From contig NZ_CP034951.1 in the NCBI RefSeq assembly GCF_004022485.1, positions 1,550,001 to 1,614,000 of the forward strand: DNA of 64,000 bases. Reading direction: 5' to 3'. Under the pieces are notes generated by a model. It was not told where the DNA came from. It did no database searches and worked only from the letters and a program-made list of their open reading frames with translations. Numbering within the stretch: the stretch's first letter is position 1; each line of letters begins with the position of its first letter. Below are positions 18,959 to 28,857 of the stretch, piece by piece. The DNA is from Aequorivita sp. H23M31. Its GTDB lineage: Bacteria; Bacteroidota; Bacteroidia; Flavobacteriales; Flavobacteriaceae. A program made the position numbers and the translations under genes.

Positions 18959-21900
18959 ATGAAGATTACAAAAATACGTTTCGAAAACATCCATTCACTT
19001 AAAGGTGAGCATGAGATTGATTTCGCGGGTGGAATTCTGGGCGAAGCTGGATTATTTGCTATTACCGGCCCTACGGGATCGGGAAAATCTACGTTGCTCG
19101 ATGTTATTACTCTTGCTATTTACAACCGAATCGCCAGAGTGGATAAGGCTATTTCCAACACGGTTCTTGAAGATGATGGCGGAATTATGACGCGGAATAT
19201 GCGCACCTGTTATGCCGAAGTAGAATACCGAGTAAACGGAAAAGACTACCGCAGCCATTGGTCTATCGAACGAAATAGAAACAATAACTTAAATAGCAGA
19301 AAACAGGAACTCGTTGAAATAGCCACAGGATATATAATAGAATCCGGGACCAAAACTCCAGAAAAAAACGCTGAAATTATAGGTTTGAGCTATGAGCAAT
19401 TTGTAAAAGCCATGGTTCTTTCGCAGGGAGAGTTTAGTAAACTATTACAAGCTCCAAGAAACGAACGCAATAAACTTCTGGAGGATATAACGGGCGCCCG
19501 GTCCTATCGTGAAATTGGGAGAGCGGTGTTCAGACGTTATTCTTCAATTAAAGATGAAGTTCGATTAAAAGAAGCGAATCTTGAAAGTATTGAAATTTTT
19601 ACTCCCGAAATGATTAAGGAGAAGGAGGAAGAATTACAGAAATTAAAATCCTCGAAGCCAAGTATAGAAAAGGAATTTCAATTGTCATCAGAAAAAATAA
19701 ACATTCGAAAAGAACTGGTCAAAAAACTGGAAGAGGAAAAGAGCCTAATAAAGAATCAAGAGATTTTAAAAGATCACGTTGACAGATTCAGAGAAAACAA
19801 AGCCAAGCTGGAGAAGCATGAAAAACTGTCCAAGTACATTAAAGATTTGCAGGAATATGACTCGTTTATAAAGGAAGTTGAAAAAAGCAATCAACAGCTA
19901 ATTACTCTTAGAAAAAATAAGCAGACCGAGGAATCCAGTCAAAAAAGCTCTTTGGAATCAGCTTCCAATCTGATACAAGAGGAACTGATGGTCTCCAATG
20001 CCAATGAGCGATTAGAAACCTTTAGGACCAAAATCGTTGAACTTCAATCAAAAGAAAAAACCAAACAGAGTGAAGCAATTCTTTTTCAAAATCAAATCAA
20101 AGGTTATGGAAAAAACCTTGGTGCGCTCGGCTATCAATTGCATTCACGAGAGAAGCCTTCAGAATTTAAAGTTGAATTAAATAATCTTGAAAGTACAATT
20201 CAAGAAACTATACAAACTTCAGGGCTTAAAAACATAGCCGAATTAAGTTCAAAACTGGAATCCCTTCGGAAATCGAACGAAATTGCATTGGAATTGCTCA
20301 GCAAAAAGCAACAAATACTAAAACTTCAAAATGCTCTGATTTCAAACAAGAAAGATTTAGAACTTGGTGAAGAAAGTATTTCAAAAGATAGAGAAGCCAT
20401 TCAATCTTTGGAAAAGGAAATTTTAAATTTGGATAAGGAAATAGCTGAACAGATAGCTTTAGTTGAACATCAACGGAAGCACCAAAGTCTGGAGGAACAC
20501 CGAAAACAATTGAAGCCTGATGAGCCCTGCCCGCTTTGTGGATCTTTGGAGCATCCCTTTGCTTTTGAGAATCCTCATTTTGATGTAAGGGAAGAATTAT
20601 TACGGGATAATCAAAAGTTACTGAAAACGAAATCAGCACTAATAATAGGATTGCAGCAGAAAGTAAAATTTCAGTCGGATTCGAATGTTCGATTAACCGA
20701 AGAAATTAAATTGCAATCTTCGGAATTTAGGCAAATTGAAAATTCATTAAATCTTTTAGCCCAACAATTATCCTGGAATCCCACGGACGGATTGGAGGTA
20801 CTACAAACGAATCGCATCAAATTAAACAAAAATATAGAACTGCTAGAAAAATCGAAACTCGCATTTCAGGCAAAACTGATTTTAGAAGATATTAAAAAAA
20901 GTTTAGGTCAATGGGAGGACGCTTTAACCGACTTTCAAAACTTAAAAAACCAGCGTTTAAAACTCTATGCTGGAAACAATATCGATTCGGAAGTAGGTAA
21001 TTTAACCACGAAACTTACCCAATCTGTTGCCCGTATTTCAGGATTTGAAACACAATTGCTCGAAACAACCGCTCAATTGAAAGCATGTGAAACGGAAAAA
21101 CACAAGAAAAAAGAAACGCTGGATTTTATTGTTTCAAATGAAAGATTAGAAAGCATCGACCAATTAAGATTCCATATTCTTGATGAAGAGACCGCAGGCG
21201 CATTTAGAAGAAAGGATGCACAATTAAAGGATGGCGCCGCGCGGCTTTCGGAAACTGAGAAAACCTTAAAGGAGACATTAAAGGAACTGCGTTTAAAGGA
21301 CGACGCTCAAGTTTCCTTGGAAGATTTAACTGAAACCTTTGAGTTGGCAAAAATCAAATGGGATGAACTTTCCATAAACATAGGAAGGATTACGGAAAGC
21401 CTTGATAAAGATGCGAAAACTCGGGAAAGACAAGAGAACTTCCTAAAACAATTAAATGCTCTAAAAAAAGATCAAACCCTTTGGAAAACTATGAACGATC
21501 TAATTGGGGATGCCAACGGAAATAAGTTTTCAAATTTCGTTCAAGATTTAACTCTCGAGCAACTTATCGGTTTTGCCAACAAACGTTTAATGGAGTTTAG
21601 CGATCGTTATATTCTCGACATTCCAACAGCTGAGGAAGCAGACAAAAGCGATACATTGAAAATTTTTGATAAATATATGGGAAATGCGCGGCGTTCAGTA
21701 CGCACTCTCTCGGGAGGGGAAACGTTTTTGGTAAGCCTGGCAATGGCCTTTGCTCTTTCGGATATTGCTTCACGAAACGTAAAAATAGAATCCCTGTTTA
21801 TCGATGAAGGATTTGGAACCTTGGATCCGGAGACCTTGGACCAGGCTATTACTATTCTCGAAAAAATGCAGAATGAGGGTGATAAATCGGTAGGGGTAAT

Positions 21901-21994
21901 TTCGCACGTGGGCGCCTTAAAAGAAAGGATTACCACTCAAATCAAATTGGAAAAAGGAAGTTTGGGATATTCCACGATTGCTATTATACAGTAA
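18959..21994 (+). CDS. sbcC: Exonuclease SbcC (Rad50-type SMC ATPase)
   Basis: A 1011-residue Rad50/SbcC ATPase. The N-terminal half has Walker A GPTGSGKST (residues 37-45) and the Q-loop region VKAMVLSQGEFSKLLQA. Two long coiled-coil arms flank a zinc hook CPLCG near residue 524 (DEPCPLCGSLEHPF). The C-terminal half has the ABC signature LSGGETFLVSLAMAFALSD and Walker B SLFIDEGFGTLD. It opens and loads SbcD on DNA ends and hairpins. It is 3 bp downstream of sbcD, and a terminator at 21996 follows the stop directly. Length is typical for the family. Confidence 0.96.
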   Translation: MKITKIRFENIHSLKGEHEIDFAGGILGEAGLFAITGPTGSGKSTLLDVITLAIYNRIARVDKAISNTVLEDDGGIMTRNMRTCYAEVEYRVNGKDYRSHWSIERNRNNNLNSRKQELVEIATGYIIESGTKTPEKNAEIIGLSYEQFVKAMVLSQGEFSKLLQAPRNERNKLLEDITGARSYREIGRAVFRRYSSIKDEVRLKEANLESIEIFTPEMIKEKEEELQKLKSSKPSIEKEFQLSSEKINIRKELVKKLEEEKSLIKNQEILKDHVDRFRENKAKLEKHEKLSKYIKDLQEYDSFIKEVEKSNQQLITLRKNKQTEESSQKSSLESASNLIQEELMVSNANERLETFRTKIVELQSKEKTKQSEAILFQNQIKGYGKNLGALGYQLHSREKPSEFKVELNNLESTIQETIQTSGLKNIAELSSKLESLRKSNEIALELLSKKQQILKLQNALISNKKDLELGEESISKDREAIQSLEKEILNLDKEIAEQIALVEHQRKHQSLEEHRKQLKPDEPCPLCGSLEHPFAFENPHFDVREELLRDNQKLLKTKSALIIGLQQKVKFQSDSNVRLTEEIKLQSSEFRQIENSLNLLAQQLSWNPTDGLEVLQTNRIKLNKNIELLEKSKLAFQAKLILEDIKKSLGQWEDALTDFQNLKNQRLKLYAGNNIDSEVGNLTTKLTQSVARISGFETQLLETTAQLKACETEKHKKKETLDFIVSNERLESIDQLRFHILDEETAGAFRRKDAQLKDGAARLSETEKTLKETLKELRLKDDAQVSLEDLTETFELAKIKWDELSINIGRITESLDKDAKTRERQENFLKQLNALKKDQTLWKTMNDLIGDANGNKFSNFVQDLTLEQLIGFANKRLMEFSDRYILDIPTAEEADKSDTLKIFDKYMGNARRSVRTLSGGETFLVSLAMAFALSDIASRNVKIESLFIDEGFGTLDPETLDQAITILEKMQNEGDKSVGVISHVGALKERITTQIKLEKGSLGYSTIAIIQ

Positions 21995-21995
21995 A

Positions 21996-22022
21996 AAAAG
22001 GAAGCCGAGCCGACTTCCTTTT
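21996..22022 (+). terminator. Terminator between sbcC and the convergent DUF4168 gene
   Basis: AAAAGGAAG and CTTCCTTTT form a 9-bp stem around CCGAGCCGA. It has A and T tracts on both sides and so can serve both convergent genes (sbcC ends at 21994; the DUF4168 gene ends at 22043). Confidence 0.7.
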
Positions 22023-22042
22023 AGTATAAAGTATTGTTTGGA

Positions 22043-22501
22043 TTATTCCATTTGATGTTTCATCAAAATAGCTTGTAATCTTTGCTGCAACGCCTGATCT
22101 TGTTGGATTACCGTAGCAAGTTCTTGAAAACGCTCAAAAGTCATTCCCTTTGATTCGATTCCTGCTTTTGCTTTTTGTTCCAATTGTGGTTGCAATTTTT
22201 CCATTTTGGCAACGGCCGCATCATGCATTTTCATTTCTTCAGGAGTTGCATCATTCGTCTGGTTTGGATCCATAGAGGCTTGTTGAATTTCCCCAAAGCG
22301 CTCAATTTTCAAACCTTCACCCTCGATGATAGAGATCATTTCCTGTTGTGCCTCCTGATTCTGCATTTGCACGTTAATATAGGCATCGGCAAATTTGTTC
22401 AATTCGCTATCGCTGATGTCCTTATCCTGAGCAAATACGCCAGCAGAACCTAAAACAGCAACGAATAAAAACAAACTTTTAATCTTTAATGACTTAAACA
22501 T
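22043..22501 (-). CDS. DUF4168 domain secreted protein
   Basis: A 152-residue protein with a signal peptide (MFKSLKIKSLFLFVAVLGSAGVFAQ) and a mostly helical, glutamine- and methionine-rich mature part. The sequence NKFADAYINVQMQNQEAQQ and the repeat-like KGMTFERFQELATVIQQD/EGLKIERFGEIQQASMD are typical of DUF4168. No enzymatic residues are apparent and the function of the family is not known to me. It is convergent with sbcC and has no operon partner. The predicted location is periplasm or outer-membrane associated. Confidence 0.85.
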   Translation of the reverse strand: MFKSLKIKSLFLFVAVLGSAGVFAQDKDISDSELNKFADAYINVQMQNQEAQQEMISIIEGEGLKIERFGEIQQASMDPNQTNDATPEEMKMHDAAVAKMEKLQPQLEQKAKAGIESKGMTFERFQELATVIQQDQALQQRLQAILMKHQME

Positions 22502-22940
22502 AATTGAATATTAAAATTTATAATTAGTTTTTAGAGACCTTCAGAATATTGAACTCCAAGCATTTAAATTTACCGAGTATTCCAATTTCGAATCTCTTTC
22601 GCCAAAACTAAGACTATGGAAATTCCTGACCAATAAAATTAGAAACCTTAACTATTAATTATAATTTACTTATGAAAAGCTGAGACATCATTTCACTTCT
22701 AACTCTCGGTGAATAGCACCACCAATACATTATTTGATTTTCGTATTAATAATGCTTGGTTTCTGATTTCCTTTATTTTTGATTTCTTCCAACCCTCTCA
22801 AGCTACATTGCTTCCTGTTTCACCAAATCCCGGCCCAGACCGAAGTGTATTTTCACCTTTCAATTCGATTTCATTTTTGATTTCGATTTCAATTTCCCCG
22901 CTGTATTGTTATATTGCGGACTATTCCTAAAAACTATCTT
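22502..22940 (+). other. Intergenic region with a low-complexity TTTCGA tract, no gene seen
   Basis: Between two divergent genes. The right end (22861-22897) is a pyrimidine-rich degenerate hexamer run with units such as GATTTC and AATTTC. A similar tract is at 28816-28853. An open frame of 73 codons here is low complexity and not credible as a protein. The promoter of the S46 gene should lie near 22890-22935 but no exact TANNTTTG is present (nearest is TATATTGC). Confidence 0.6.
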
Positions 22941-25106
22941 ATGAAATTATTGCGCCTGCTATTTATTTTTTTATCCGTTCCTCTTTTTGCCCAGCAGGGA
23001 GGTATGTGGATCCCCTCGCTTCTTGAGGGAATGAACGAAACTGAAATGAAAAATCTTGGCATGAAAATGTCCGCCCAGGATATTTATGACATAAATAAAT
23101 CAAGTCTCAAAGACGCTATTGTTCATTTCAATGGTGGGTGTACCAGTGAGATGATAAGCAACAAAGGACTTTTGCTTACCAATCATCATTGCGGGTATTC
23201 CCAGATCCAAAAACACTCAACTTTAGAGAATGATTATTTGGAAAACGGTTTTTGGGCGAAAAGTTTAAAAGAGGAATTACCCAATCCCGGGGTAACCGCT
23301 ACGTTTATCATCAAAATTGAAGACGTTACTGACAAGATATTGGCTGGAGTGAATCCAGAAATGGAAGAAGCTGAAAGACAGAAAATTGTAGAAGCCAATA
23401 TTGCCTCTACTGTCCAAAATTCACCTAAGGAAAAATACCAGGAAAATAGAGTACGTACTTTCTATGAAGGCAATCAGTATATGCTTTTTGTAGTTGAAAC
23501 CTTTAAAGATATCCGTTTAGTTGGAGCTCCGCCATCTTCAATTGGCAAGTTTGGCAGCGATACGGACAACTGGGTTTGGCCACGACATACGGGCGATTTT
23601 TCCCTATTCAGAATTTATGCAGATAAAGACAATCGTCCAGCAGAATATTCCGAAGATAATGTTCCTTATACCCCAAAGCATTTCCTTCCTATCTCCCTCG
23701 ATGGAGTTGCAGAAAATGATTTCACCTTGGTCTTTGGATTTCCAGGTTCTACAGATGAATATCTTCCTTCAATAGCAATCGACCAGGTAATAAACACAAT
23801 TAATCCTGCCAGAATAGCAATTCGCGACGAGGCATTGGCGATTGTAGATAAATACATGCGGGCGGATCCACAGATTAAAATTCAATATGCTTCAAAATTT
23901 GCCAGCATTGCCAATTATTGGAAAAAATGGAGGGGTGAAACAACCGGTTTGAAGAAATCGGATGCCGTAGGAATCAAGAAAGAACAGGAAAGACAACTTA
24001 CACAGGAAATTAAGAAGAAAGGCAAGACTTCAGAATATGGTGATCTACTTCCCCAGTTTGAAACCTATTACACCCAAATTGAACCCTACAAACTTGCGCG
24101 CGAGTATTTTACGGAAACGGTTTTAAGAAATGTGGAATTACTTAGAACCGCTTTTCAGGCATACCAGTTGAAAAATTCCTTTGAACAGCGAGGGGAACAG
24201 TCTTTTGATGATAGAAGGGACAACTTCCTTAATTCGGCGAGAGTAAAGTACAAAGATTATAACACCCAAGTGGACAAGGAGGTTTTTGAAGCATTGATAG
24301 CGCTTTATGCTAAAAAAGTCCCCGCACAATTTCTTCCAGATTCATTTAAAAATCTAAATGTGCAAACCCTTACGGAAAATGTTTATAGCAATTCGGCTTT
24401 TGTAGATTATGATAAACTGAAAAATTTAATGGAGGGCGACGCGGAAACGGTAATTAAAAATTTAGAAAAAGATCCCGGATTTCAAATAACCAAGGAATTG
24501 GCAGATGCTTATTTCAATAAAGTAGCGCCAGATTATGAGGCGTTGGATTTAAAAATAAAAGGACTTGAAAGAGATTATATGAAAGCTATGATGGAACTCA
24601 GTCCCAAAGATGCAAGAATCTTCCCAAATGCCAATAGTACGCTAAGAGTAACCTACGGACAAGTAAAAGGTTATTCTCCCGCCGATGCCATTTATTACGA
24701 ACCGGTAACGCACCTAGAAGGAGTTATGGAAAAATATGTGCCAGGAGATTATGAGTTCGATGTGCCGCAAAAACTGATTGATCTATATAACAAAAAAGAC
24801 TACGGGCAATATGCCGAGGATGGTAAAATTGCAGTAAATTTTATTGGAACAAATCACACCACAGGTGGAAACTCAGGAAGTCCAGCTATTGATGCCCACG
24901 GTAACTTGATCGGTCTAAACTTTGACCGCGTTTGGGAAGGAACGATGAGCGATTATTATTACGATCCTTCCTTATCCAGAAATATTATGGTAGATATTCG
25001 CTATGTACTTTTTATAATGGATAAATATGCCGGAGCGACCAATTTGATTGACGAATTGAAACTTGTCCATCCAAAAAAGGAGAAGTCGAAGAAGAAGAAA
25101 AAATAG
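22941..25106 (+). CDS. S46 dipeptidyl-peptidase, DPP11-type (acidic P1 specificity predicted)
   Basis: A 721-residue exported serine peptidase from ATG 22941 (signal peptide MKLLRLLFIFLSVPLFAQQ). S46 motifs are present: LLTNHHCGYSQI (catalytic His around residues 82-83), GSDTDNWVWPRHTGDFSLFR, and GGNSGSPAID with nucleophile Ser645. The residue 18 positions after the serine is Arg663 (NFDRVWEGTMSD). In Porphyromonas gingivalis the equivalent residue is Arg673 in DPP11 (Asp/Glu at P1) and Gly in DPP7, so this enzyme should release dipeptides with acidic P1. The lysine-rich C-terminal tail (KKEKSKKKKK) is unusual. The in-frame TTG at 22914 is upstream of the signal peptide and is rejected. A second S46 gene of the other specificity is at 45524. 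Confidence 0.93.
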   Translation: MKLLRLLFIFLSVPLFAQQGGMWIPSLLEGMNETEMKNLGMKMSAQDIYDINKSSLKDAIVHFNGGCTSEMISNKGLLLTNHHCGYSQIQKHSTLENDYLENGFWAKSLKEELPNPGVTATFIIKIEDVTDKILAGVNPEMEEAERQKIVEANIASTVQNSPKEKYQENRVRTFYEGNQYMLFVVETFKDIRLVGAPPSSIGKFGSDTDNWVWPRHTGDFSLFRIYADKDNRPAEYSEDNVPYTPKHFLPISLDGVAENDFTLVFGFPGSTDEYLPSIAIDQVINTINPARIAIRDEALAIVDKYMRADPQIKIQYASKFASIANYWKKWRGETTGLKKSDAVGIKKEQERQLTQEIKKKGKTSEYGDLLPQFETYYTQIEPYKLAREYFTETVLRNVELLRTAFQAYQLKNSFEQRGEQSFDDRRDNFLNSARVKYKDYNTQVDKEVFEALIALYAKKVPAQFLPDSFKNLNVQTLTENVYSNSAFVDYDKLKNLMEGDAETVIKNLEKDPGFQITKELADAYFNKVAPDYEALDLKIKGLERDYMKAMMELSPKDARIFPNANSTLRVTYGQVKGYSPADAIYYEPVTHLEGVMEKYVPGDYEFDVPQKLIDLYNKKDYGQYAEDGKIAVNFIGTNHTTGGNSGSPAIDAHGNLIGLNFDRVWEGTMSDYYYDPSLSRNIMVDIRYVLFIMDKYAGATNLIDELKLVHPKKEKSKKKKK

Positions 25107-25175
25107 TTTTTAGTTGATAGAGGGCAGTTGGTAGTCGGTAGAAACTAGGACCGCGAATTCACGAATGAATTTATA

Positions 25176-25236
25176 AACCTCACAGGTCTTCCTCCTACGC
25201 TAAAAAAGCTTCGGCGGACAAGTTGAGACCTGTGAG
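25176..25236. repeat. Intergenic inverted repeat (CTCACAGGTCT / AGACCTGTGAG)
   Basis: Eleven-base arms at 25179-25189 and 25226-25236 are perfectly complementary and enclose a second partial stem (CCTACGC...GCTTCGGCGG). It does not look like a simple terminator (long loop, weak T run), and resembles the interspersed palindromic DNA found in other gaps of this window. Confidence 0.55.
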
Positions 25237-25278
25237 ATTTTTTTGCTTTTAGCTTTTAGAAGACTATTCCAATTAAAA

Positions 25279-25326
25279 AACCACGACTTCACGAATGTAT
25301 AAAACATTATTCGTGAAGTCGTGGTT
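25279..25326. repeat. 18-bp perfect inverted repeat hairpin
   Basis: AACCACGACTTCACGAAT (25279-25296) and its exact complement (25309-25326) flank a 12-nt loop. It lies between convergent genes (S46 and M3 peptidases), is followed by a T run on the plus strand and preceded by an A run, so it may end transcription in both directions. A related word (CGCGAATTCACGAATGAAT) lies at about 25152-25170, suggesting it belongs to a repeat family rather than being a unique terminator. Confidence 0.6.
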
Positions 25327-25405
25327 CATTTTTTTCCAGGGACTGAAAAGGAGATTATATAACATCCCCAAAAAGATGTTCTCGTTCCCGAGCGGAGCCG
25401 AGGGA

Positions 25406-27526
25406 CTACTTTAATCCTCTTGCTTTCAACAAAGGTCCAATCTTAGGATCTGCTCCTCGCCAAGCTTTGTACATTTTTTCAAGGTCCTGGGTGTTCCCAC
25501 GAGAAAGTACCATATCCCGGAAACGTTGTCCATTTTCGCGAGTCATTCCACCATTTTCTTCAAACCAGTTATAGGCGTCGTGGTCCAGCATTTCTGTCCA
25601 TAGGTAGGAATAATATCCAGCAGCATAGCCGCCTGCAAAAATATGCGCAAAGTAAGTAGATCGGTAACGCGGTGGTACAGCGTGTACAACATCCAATTTT
25701 GTTTTATGAAGCGCTTCTTTTTCAAAAGCATCCACATCATCAATCTTTTTTGTACTTGGAATTGTGTGCCACTGCATATCCAAATTGGATGAAGCCAAGT
25801 TTTCGGTAATACTATAGCCCTGATTAAAAGTGCCGGATTTTTTGATTTTTGAAATCAGCTCCTGGGGAATTTGCTCTCCAGTTTCATAATGAACTGCATA
25901 GTTTTTCAATACCTCTGGATAAAGTGCCCAATTCTCATTAAACTGTGAAGGGAACTCCACAAAATCACGAGCTACGGAAGTTCCAGAGAGTGAAGGATAT
26001 TGTTGATCGGCGAAAAATCCGTGAAGGGCATGGCCAAATTCATGGAACATAGTTGTCACTTCATCAAAAGTTAATAAAGCAGGATTACCGTCTGAAGGCT
26101 TTGGGAAATTACACACGTTGTAAATTACAGGCTTCTTATTGTAAAGTTTAGATTGGGTAACAAAATTGGACATCCACGCTCCTCCCCTTTTGCTGGGTCT
26201 AGCAAAGAAATCGGCATAAAAGAGCCCGAGCTGGTCGCCATTTTCCTCAAAAAGTTCGTACACCAAAACATCATCTTGATAAACAGGAATATCTGTTCTT
26301 TCTTTAAAAGTAATTCCATATAACTGGGTGGCTGCGAAGAACACCCCTTTTTCAAGAACGGTTTTTAATTCGAAATAAGGTTTGATCTGTTCTTCATCGA
26401 GATCGTATTTTTCTTTTCGAACCATTTCGGCATAATAGTTCCAATCCCAAGGCTCTAAGGTAAAATCCTCTCCTTGTGCTTTGATCATTTTTTGGATCTC
26501 ATCAGACTCTGCCTGAGCCTTCGCAGTTCCCGCGGGAATTAGACCTTCAAAGAATTTATTAACATGCGCTGGCGTCTTTGCCATTGTTTTTTGAAGGCTC
26601 CAAGCTGCATAATTATCAAATCCAAGCAACTTGGCTTTCTGGGCGCGCAACTCGACAATTTCCTTTACCAGATCTCTAGTATCATTTGCCCCTCCATCTG
26701 CCCTCATCCAAGCGGCCTTAAAAAGTTTTTCTCGGCTTGCTCTGTTATCCATGGATTGCAACAACGGTTGTTGCGTGGTATTCTGCAGAGGAATTGTCCA
26801 TCCCTTACCATCTTCGTTTGCCCTGGATTTTAGAACATCTTCAGAAACTCCTGCTAGCTCTTCTTTATCATTGAAAGTAACTGCACCGGCATTATTTGCT
26901 GCCAAAAGTGTTTTTCCAAATTTGGTGGTAAGTGTCGCTAGCCTTCCGTTGTAATCAGATAAAGTCTTTTTATCTTCTGCGGAAAGATTTGCTCCAGCAA
27001 TTTCAAAATCTTCGTAATAATTCTCAAGAAGCTTTAATGATTCTGGATCAAGGTTTAAGGATTCTCTCTTATTATACAGAGTTTTAAAACGCTGAAATAA
27101 TTTATCGTTAAGATAAATTGCATCCTGTTGGGCGGCAAATTTTGGAGCCATCCTGTCATCAATAGCTTGGAGAGCATCATTTGTATTGGCAGAACCCAGT
27201 GCCCCAAAAATTTGGGAAGACCTATCAAGTAGTTCCCCACTCTTTTCTAATGCAACAACAGTGTTTTCAAAAGTAGGTTCTTCGGGGTTGCTGGTTATTT
27301 CATCTATTGCCTTTTTCTGCTGTGCTATTCCTTCGAGCATTGCCGGCTCAAAATCCTCATCCTTTATTTTGGAAAAATCGGGAGCGTAATAGGGCAAAGT
27401 ACTTTCTACGAGAAGTGGATTGCTTCTTTCACTCATATTGTCATCATCGTTTAATTTGGTTTCTTTCGAATTGTTGCAGGCTGAAATTAAAACAGCCAGC
27501 ATTAAAAAAGGGATTGCTTTTCTCAT
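25406..27526 (-). CDS. M3 family peptidyl-dipeptidase (Dcp-like lipoprotein)
   Basis: A 706-residue zinc metallopeptidase of the M3 thimet family. The motif is HEFGHALHG with HEFGH at residues 495-499, and the downstream glutamate is in FVEFPSQFNENW. The N-terminus is a lipoprotein signal (MRKAIPFLMLAVLISACNNS, Cys17 as lipobox cysteine), so it is predicted to be anchored in the envelope. Dcp enzymes remove dipeptides from peptide C-termini, complementing the S46 enzymes that work from N-termini. The stop codon abuts a short GC-rich inverted element GTTCCCGAGCGGAGCCGAG (25384-25402). It is single-gene on the minus strand, convergent with the DPP11-type gene. Confidence 0.93.
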   Translation of the reverse strand: MRKAIPFLMLAVLISACNNSKETKLNDDDNMSERSNPLLVESTLPYYAPDFSKIKDEDFEPAMLEGIAQQKKAIDEITSNPEEPTFENTVVALEKSGELLDRSSQIFGALGSANTNDALQAIDDRMAPKFAAQQDAIYLNDKLFQRFKTLYNKRESLNLDPESLKLLENYYEDFEIAGANLSAEDKKTLSDYNGRLATLTTKFGKTLLAANNAGAVTFNDKEELAGVSEDVLKSRANEDGKGWTIPLQNTTQQPLLQSMDNRASREKLFKAAWMRADGGANDTRDLVKEIVELRAQKAKLLGFDNYAAWSLQKTMAKTPAHVNKFFEGLIPAGTAKAQAESDEIQKMIKAQGEDFTLEPWDWNYYAEMVRKEKYDLDEEQIKPYFELKTVLEKGVFFAATQLYGITFKERTDIPVYQDDVLVYELFEENGDQLGLFYADFFARPSKRGGAWMSNFVTQSKLYNKKPVIYNVCNFPKPSDGNPALLTFDEVTTMFHEFGHALHGFFADQQYPSLSGTSVARDFVEFPSQFNENWALYPEVLKNYAVHYETGEQIPQELISKIKKSGTFNQGYSITENLASSNLDMQWHTIPSTKKIDDVDAFEKEALHKTKLDVVHAVPPRYRSTYFAHIFAGGYAAGYYSYLWTEMLDHDAYNWFEENGGMTRENGQRFRDMVLSRGNTQDLEKMYKAWRGADPKIGPLLKARGLK

Positions 27527-27746
27527 GTTGATTTGGTTTTAAAAAAAGAAATGTAAATATACGGATTTAGAAGGTGATTGGTAGAATAGACCAAAAATCA
27601 AGATACTTGGATTGATGGATAGATTTTCCCAGTTTTTAATTGATACTATGTTTTAAAGAATATTGTTCAACCGACGCTATTGTATAGAAATAGTAAGGCA
27701 AAAAGAGGATCAAAACCAATAGCGTCATAAATAATCATGCCTTTAC

Positions 27747-27858
27747 TCGCAGAACTTCTCGACTGCGCTCGAAATGACCCTTTAATTCATTAAAAATCAA
27801 TATTTATTGTCAGGTCGAGCGCATTTGGTAGCTATCGGATCGAGACCTTTTTATAGTA
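27747..27858. repeat. Intergenic repeat with degenerate TCGACTGCGCTCGA inverted arms
   Basis: The 396-bp gap 27527-27922 has no credible ORF. It holds CTTCTCGACTGCGCTCGAAATGAC near 27755 and, 55 bp on, GTCAGGTCGAGCGCATTTG, interrupted by TAGCTATCGGA before ATCGAGACC. The two halves are partly complementary (GTCRxxTCGAGCGCA / TGCGCTCGAAATGAC). Its GAGCGxAG core resembles the element at 25384-25402. I infer a REP-like interspersed element; the copy number in the genome is unknown. Confidence 0.5.
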
Positions 27859-27922
27859 AATAATAGATGTTATTTTTAAAGTAAAACTTTTATAGATCTC
27901 TACAAAATTAAACCAATCCCTT

Positions 27923-28582
27923 TCAAAAAAACTCCCTATACTGCATGACTCTAAAATCAATTACATTAAAATCCGGGTTTTCAGCTTTCATTTTTTTGTA
28001 GAGCTCCATGCTTCCAACTGCTCTATTCGCTGAGCCAGAGGGAGCGATTAAAGAAACGGTCTTAATCAATCTTTCGGAGTTGGGTAAGTGAAAAGAATGT
28101 ATCCTTGGTGGTTTGCTGGAAATTACTTTCATTTTAATATCATAATCCTTTAAATTTTTTCTGAAGAAATACTCTGGACCGTTTTTGCTATTTCCGCCTG
28201 TAAATAATAGCGTATCGATTTTTGGATGTTTTTGAAGCACTTTAATTAAATCCCGAAGTTTTACATGTTTCATTCCTATATCCGTCGCATCTATCTTTTC
28301 ACGCTTTGCCGATGCCACCATATCGCAAATTCCGATTCCTCTGGTAATAAGAAAATGTTCTCGTTGGGCTATGGCTTCCGCAGTAGTTTCAAATTTCAGG
28401 TTAAGATCAAAGATCTTATCCAAAATGACCCATAACTGCCCGTCGCCACTCCCATAACAGAAATCAACATCTTTTTCCTTTAATTCCCCAGTAGTAAAAC
28501 GGGGCGGCGGGAGGGTGCCTACAATGAGCTTTGTTGCAGTCTTGGGAATGTAAGGGGAATATGGGTGGATGTGGTGAAACAA
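27923..28582 (-). CDS. Uracil-DNA glycosylase superfamily protein
   Basis: A 219-residue cytosolic protein starting MFHHIHPYSPYIPKTATKLI. The motif VGTLPPPRF (residues 21-29) corresponds to the GxxPP water-activating loop of the UDG superfamily. LLFTGGNSKNGPEYF and SKPPRIHSFHLPNS are conserved downstream. It lacks the four cysteines of iron-sulfur family 4 enzymes and is not close to family 1 Ung. It may be a mismatch (MUG-like) glycosylase or a divergent homologue; the substrate is uncertain. It stands on the minus strand with no clear operon partner, downstream of yaaA across a 275-bp gap. Confidence 0.7.
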   Translation of the reverse strand: MFHHIHPYSPYIPKTATKLIVGTLPPPRFTTGELKEKDVDFCYGSGDGQLWVILDKIFDLNLKFETTAEAIAQREHFLITRGIGICDMVASAKREKIDATDIGMKHVKLRDLIKVLQKHPKIDTLLFTGGNSKNGPEYFFRKNLKDYDIKMKVISSKPPRIHSFHLPNSERLIKTVSLIAPSGSANRAVGSMELYKKMKAENPDFNVIDFRVMQYREFF

Positions 28583-28857
28583 AATGATTTTAGATTTACG
28601 ATTTTAAAATTGATGATTTTTGATTTTGGTTTCGTTAATCCCCTGAATCCGGATGGGAAAGAGAATAATTGTAAAAAGTTTTCAATGCTCAAGTCTCGAC
28701 CCTCCTACGGCCAAGTTTCGGTTTCGGTTTCGTCCGTCCCCCTGACCTCCGAGGAGGAAGATATTAATTTTGCAAAAGATTGCTTAAGTTGGTTCAATTT
28801 CTCGCCGCTTCATCTTCAATTCGTTTTCGTTTTCGATTTCGATTTCGTTTTCCCAAC
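28583..28857. repeat. Intergenic low-complexity (TTTCGT/TTTCGA) tracts
   Basis: This gap holds repeated hexamer-like words on both sides (GATTTTAGATTTACGATTTT at about 28585, GGTTTCGGTTTCG at about 28719, and TTCGTTTTCGATTTCG over 28816-28853). The last runs into the 3' end of yaaA. The pattern resembles 22861-22897. No protein is credible in it. Confidence 0.55.

Noticed and set aside
22709..22930. 73-codon ORF before the S46 gene
   Set aside because: Driven by a TTTCGA low-complexity tract; no recognisable protein.
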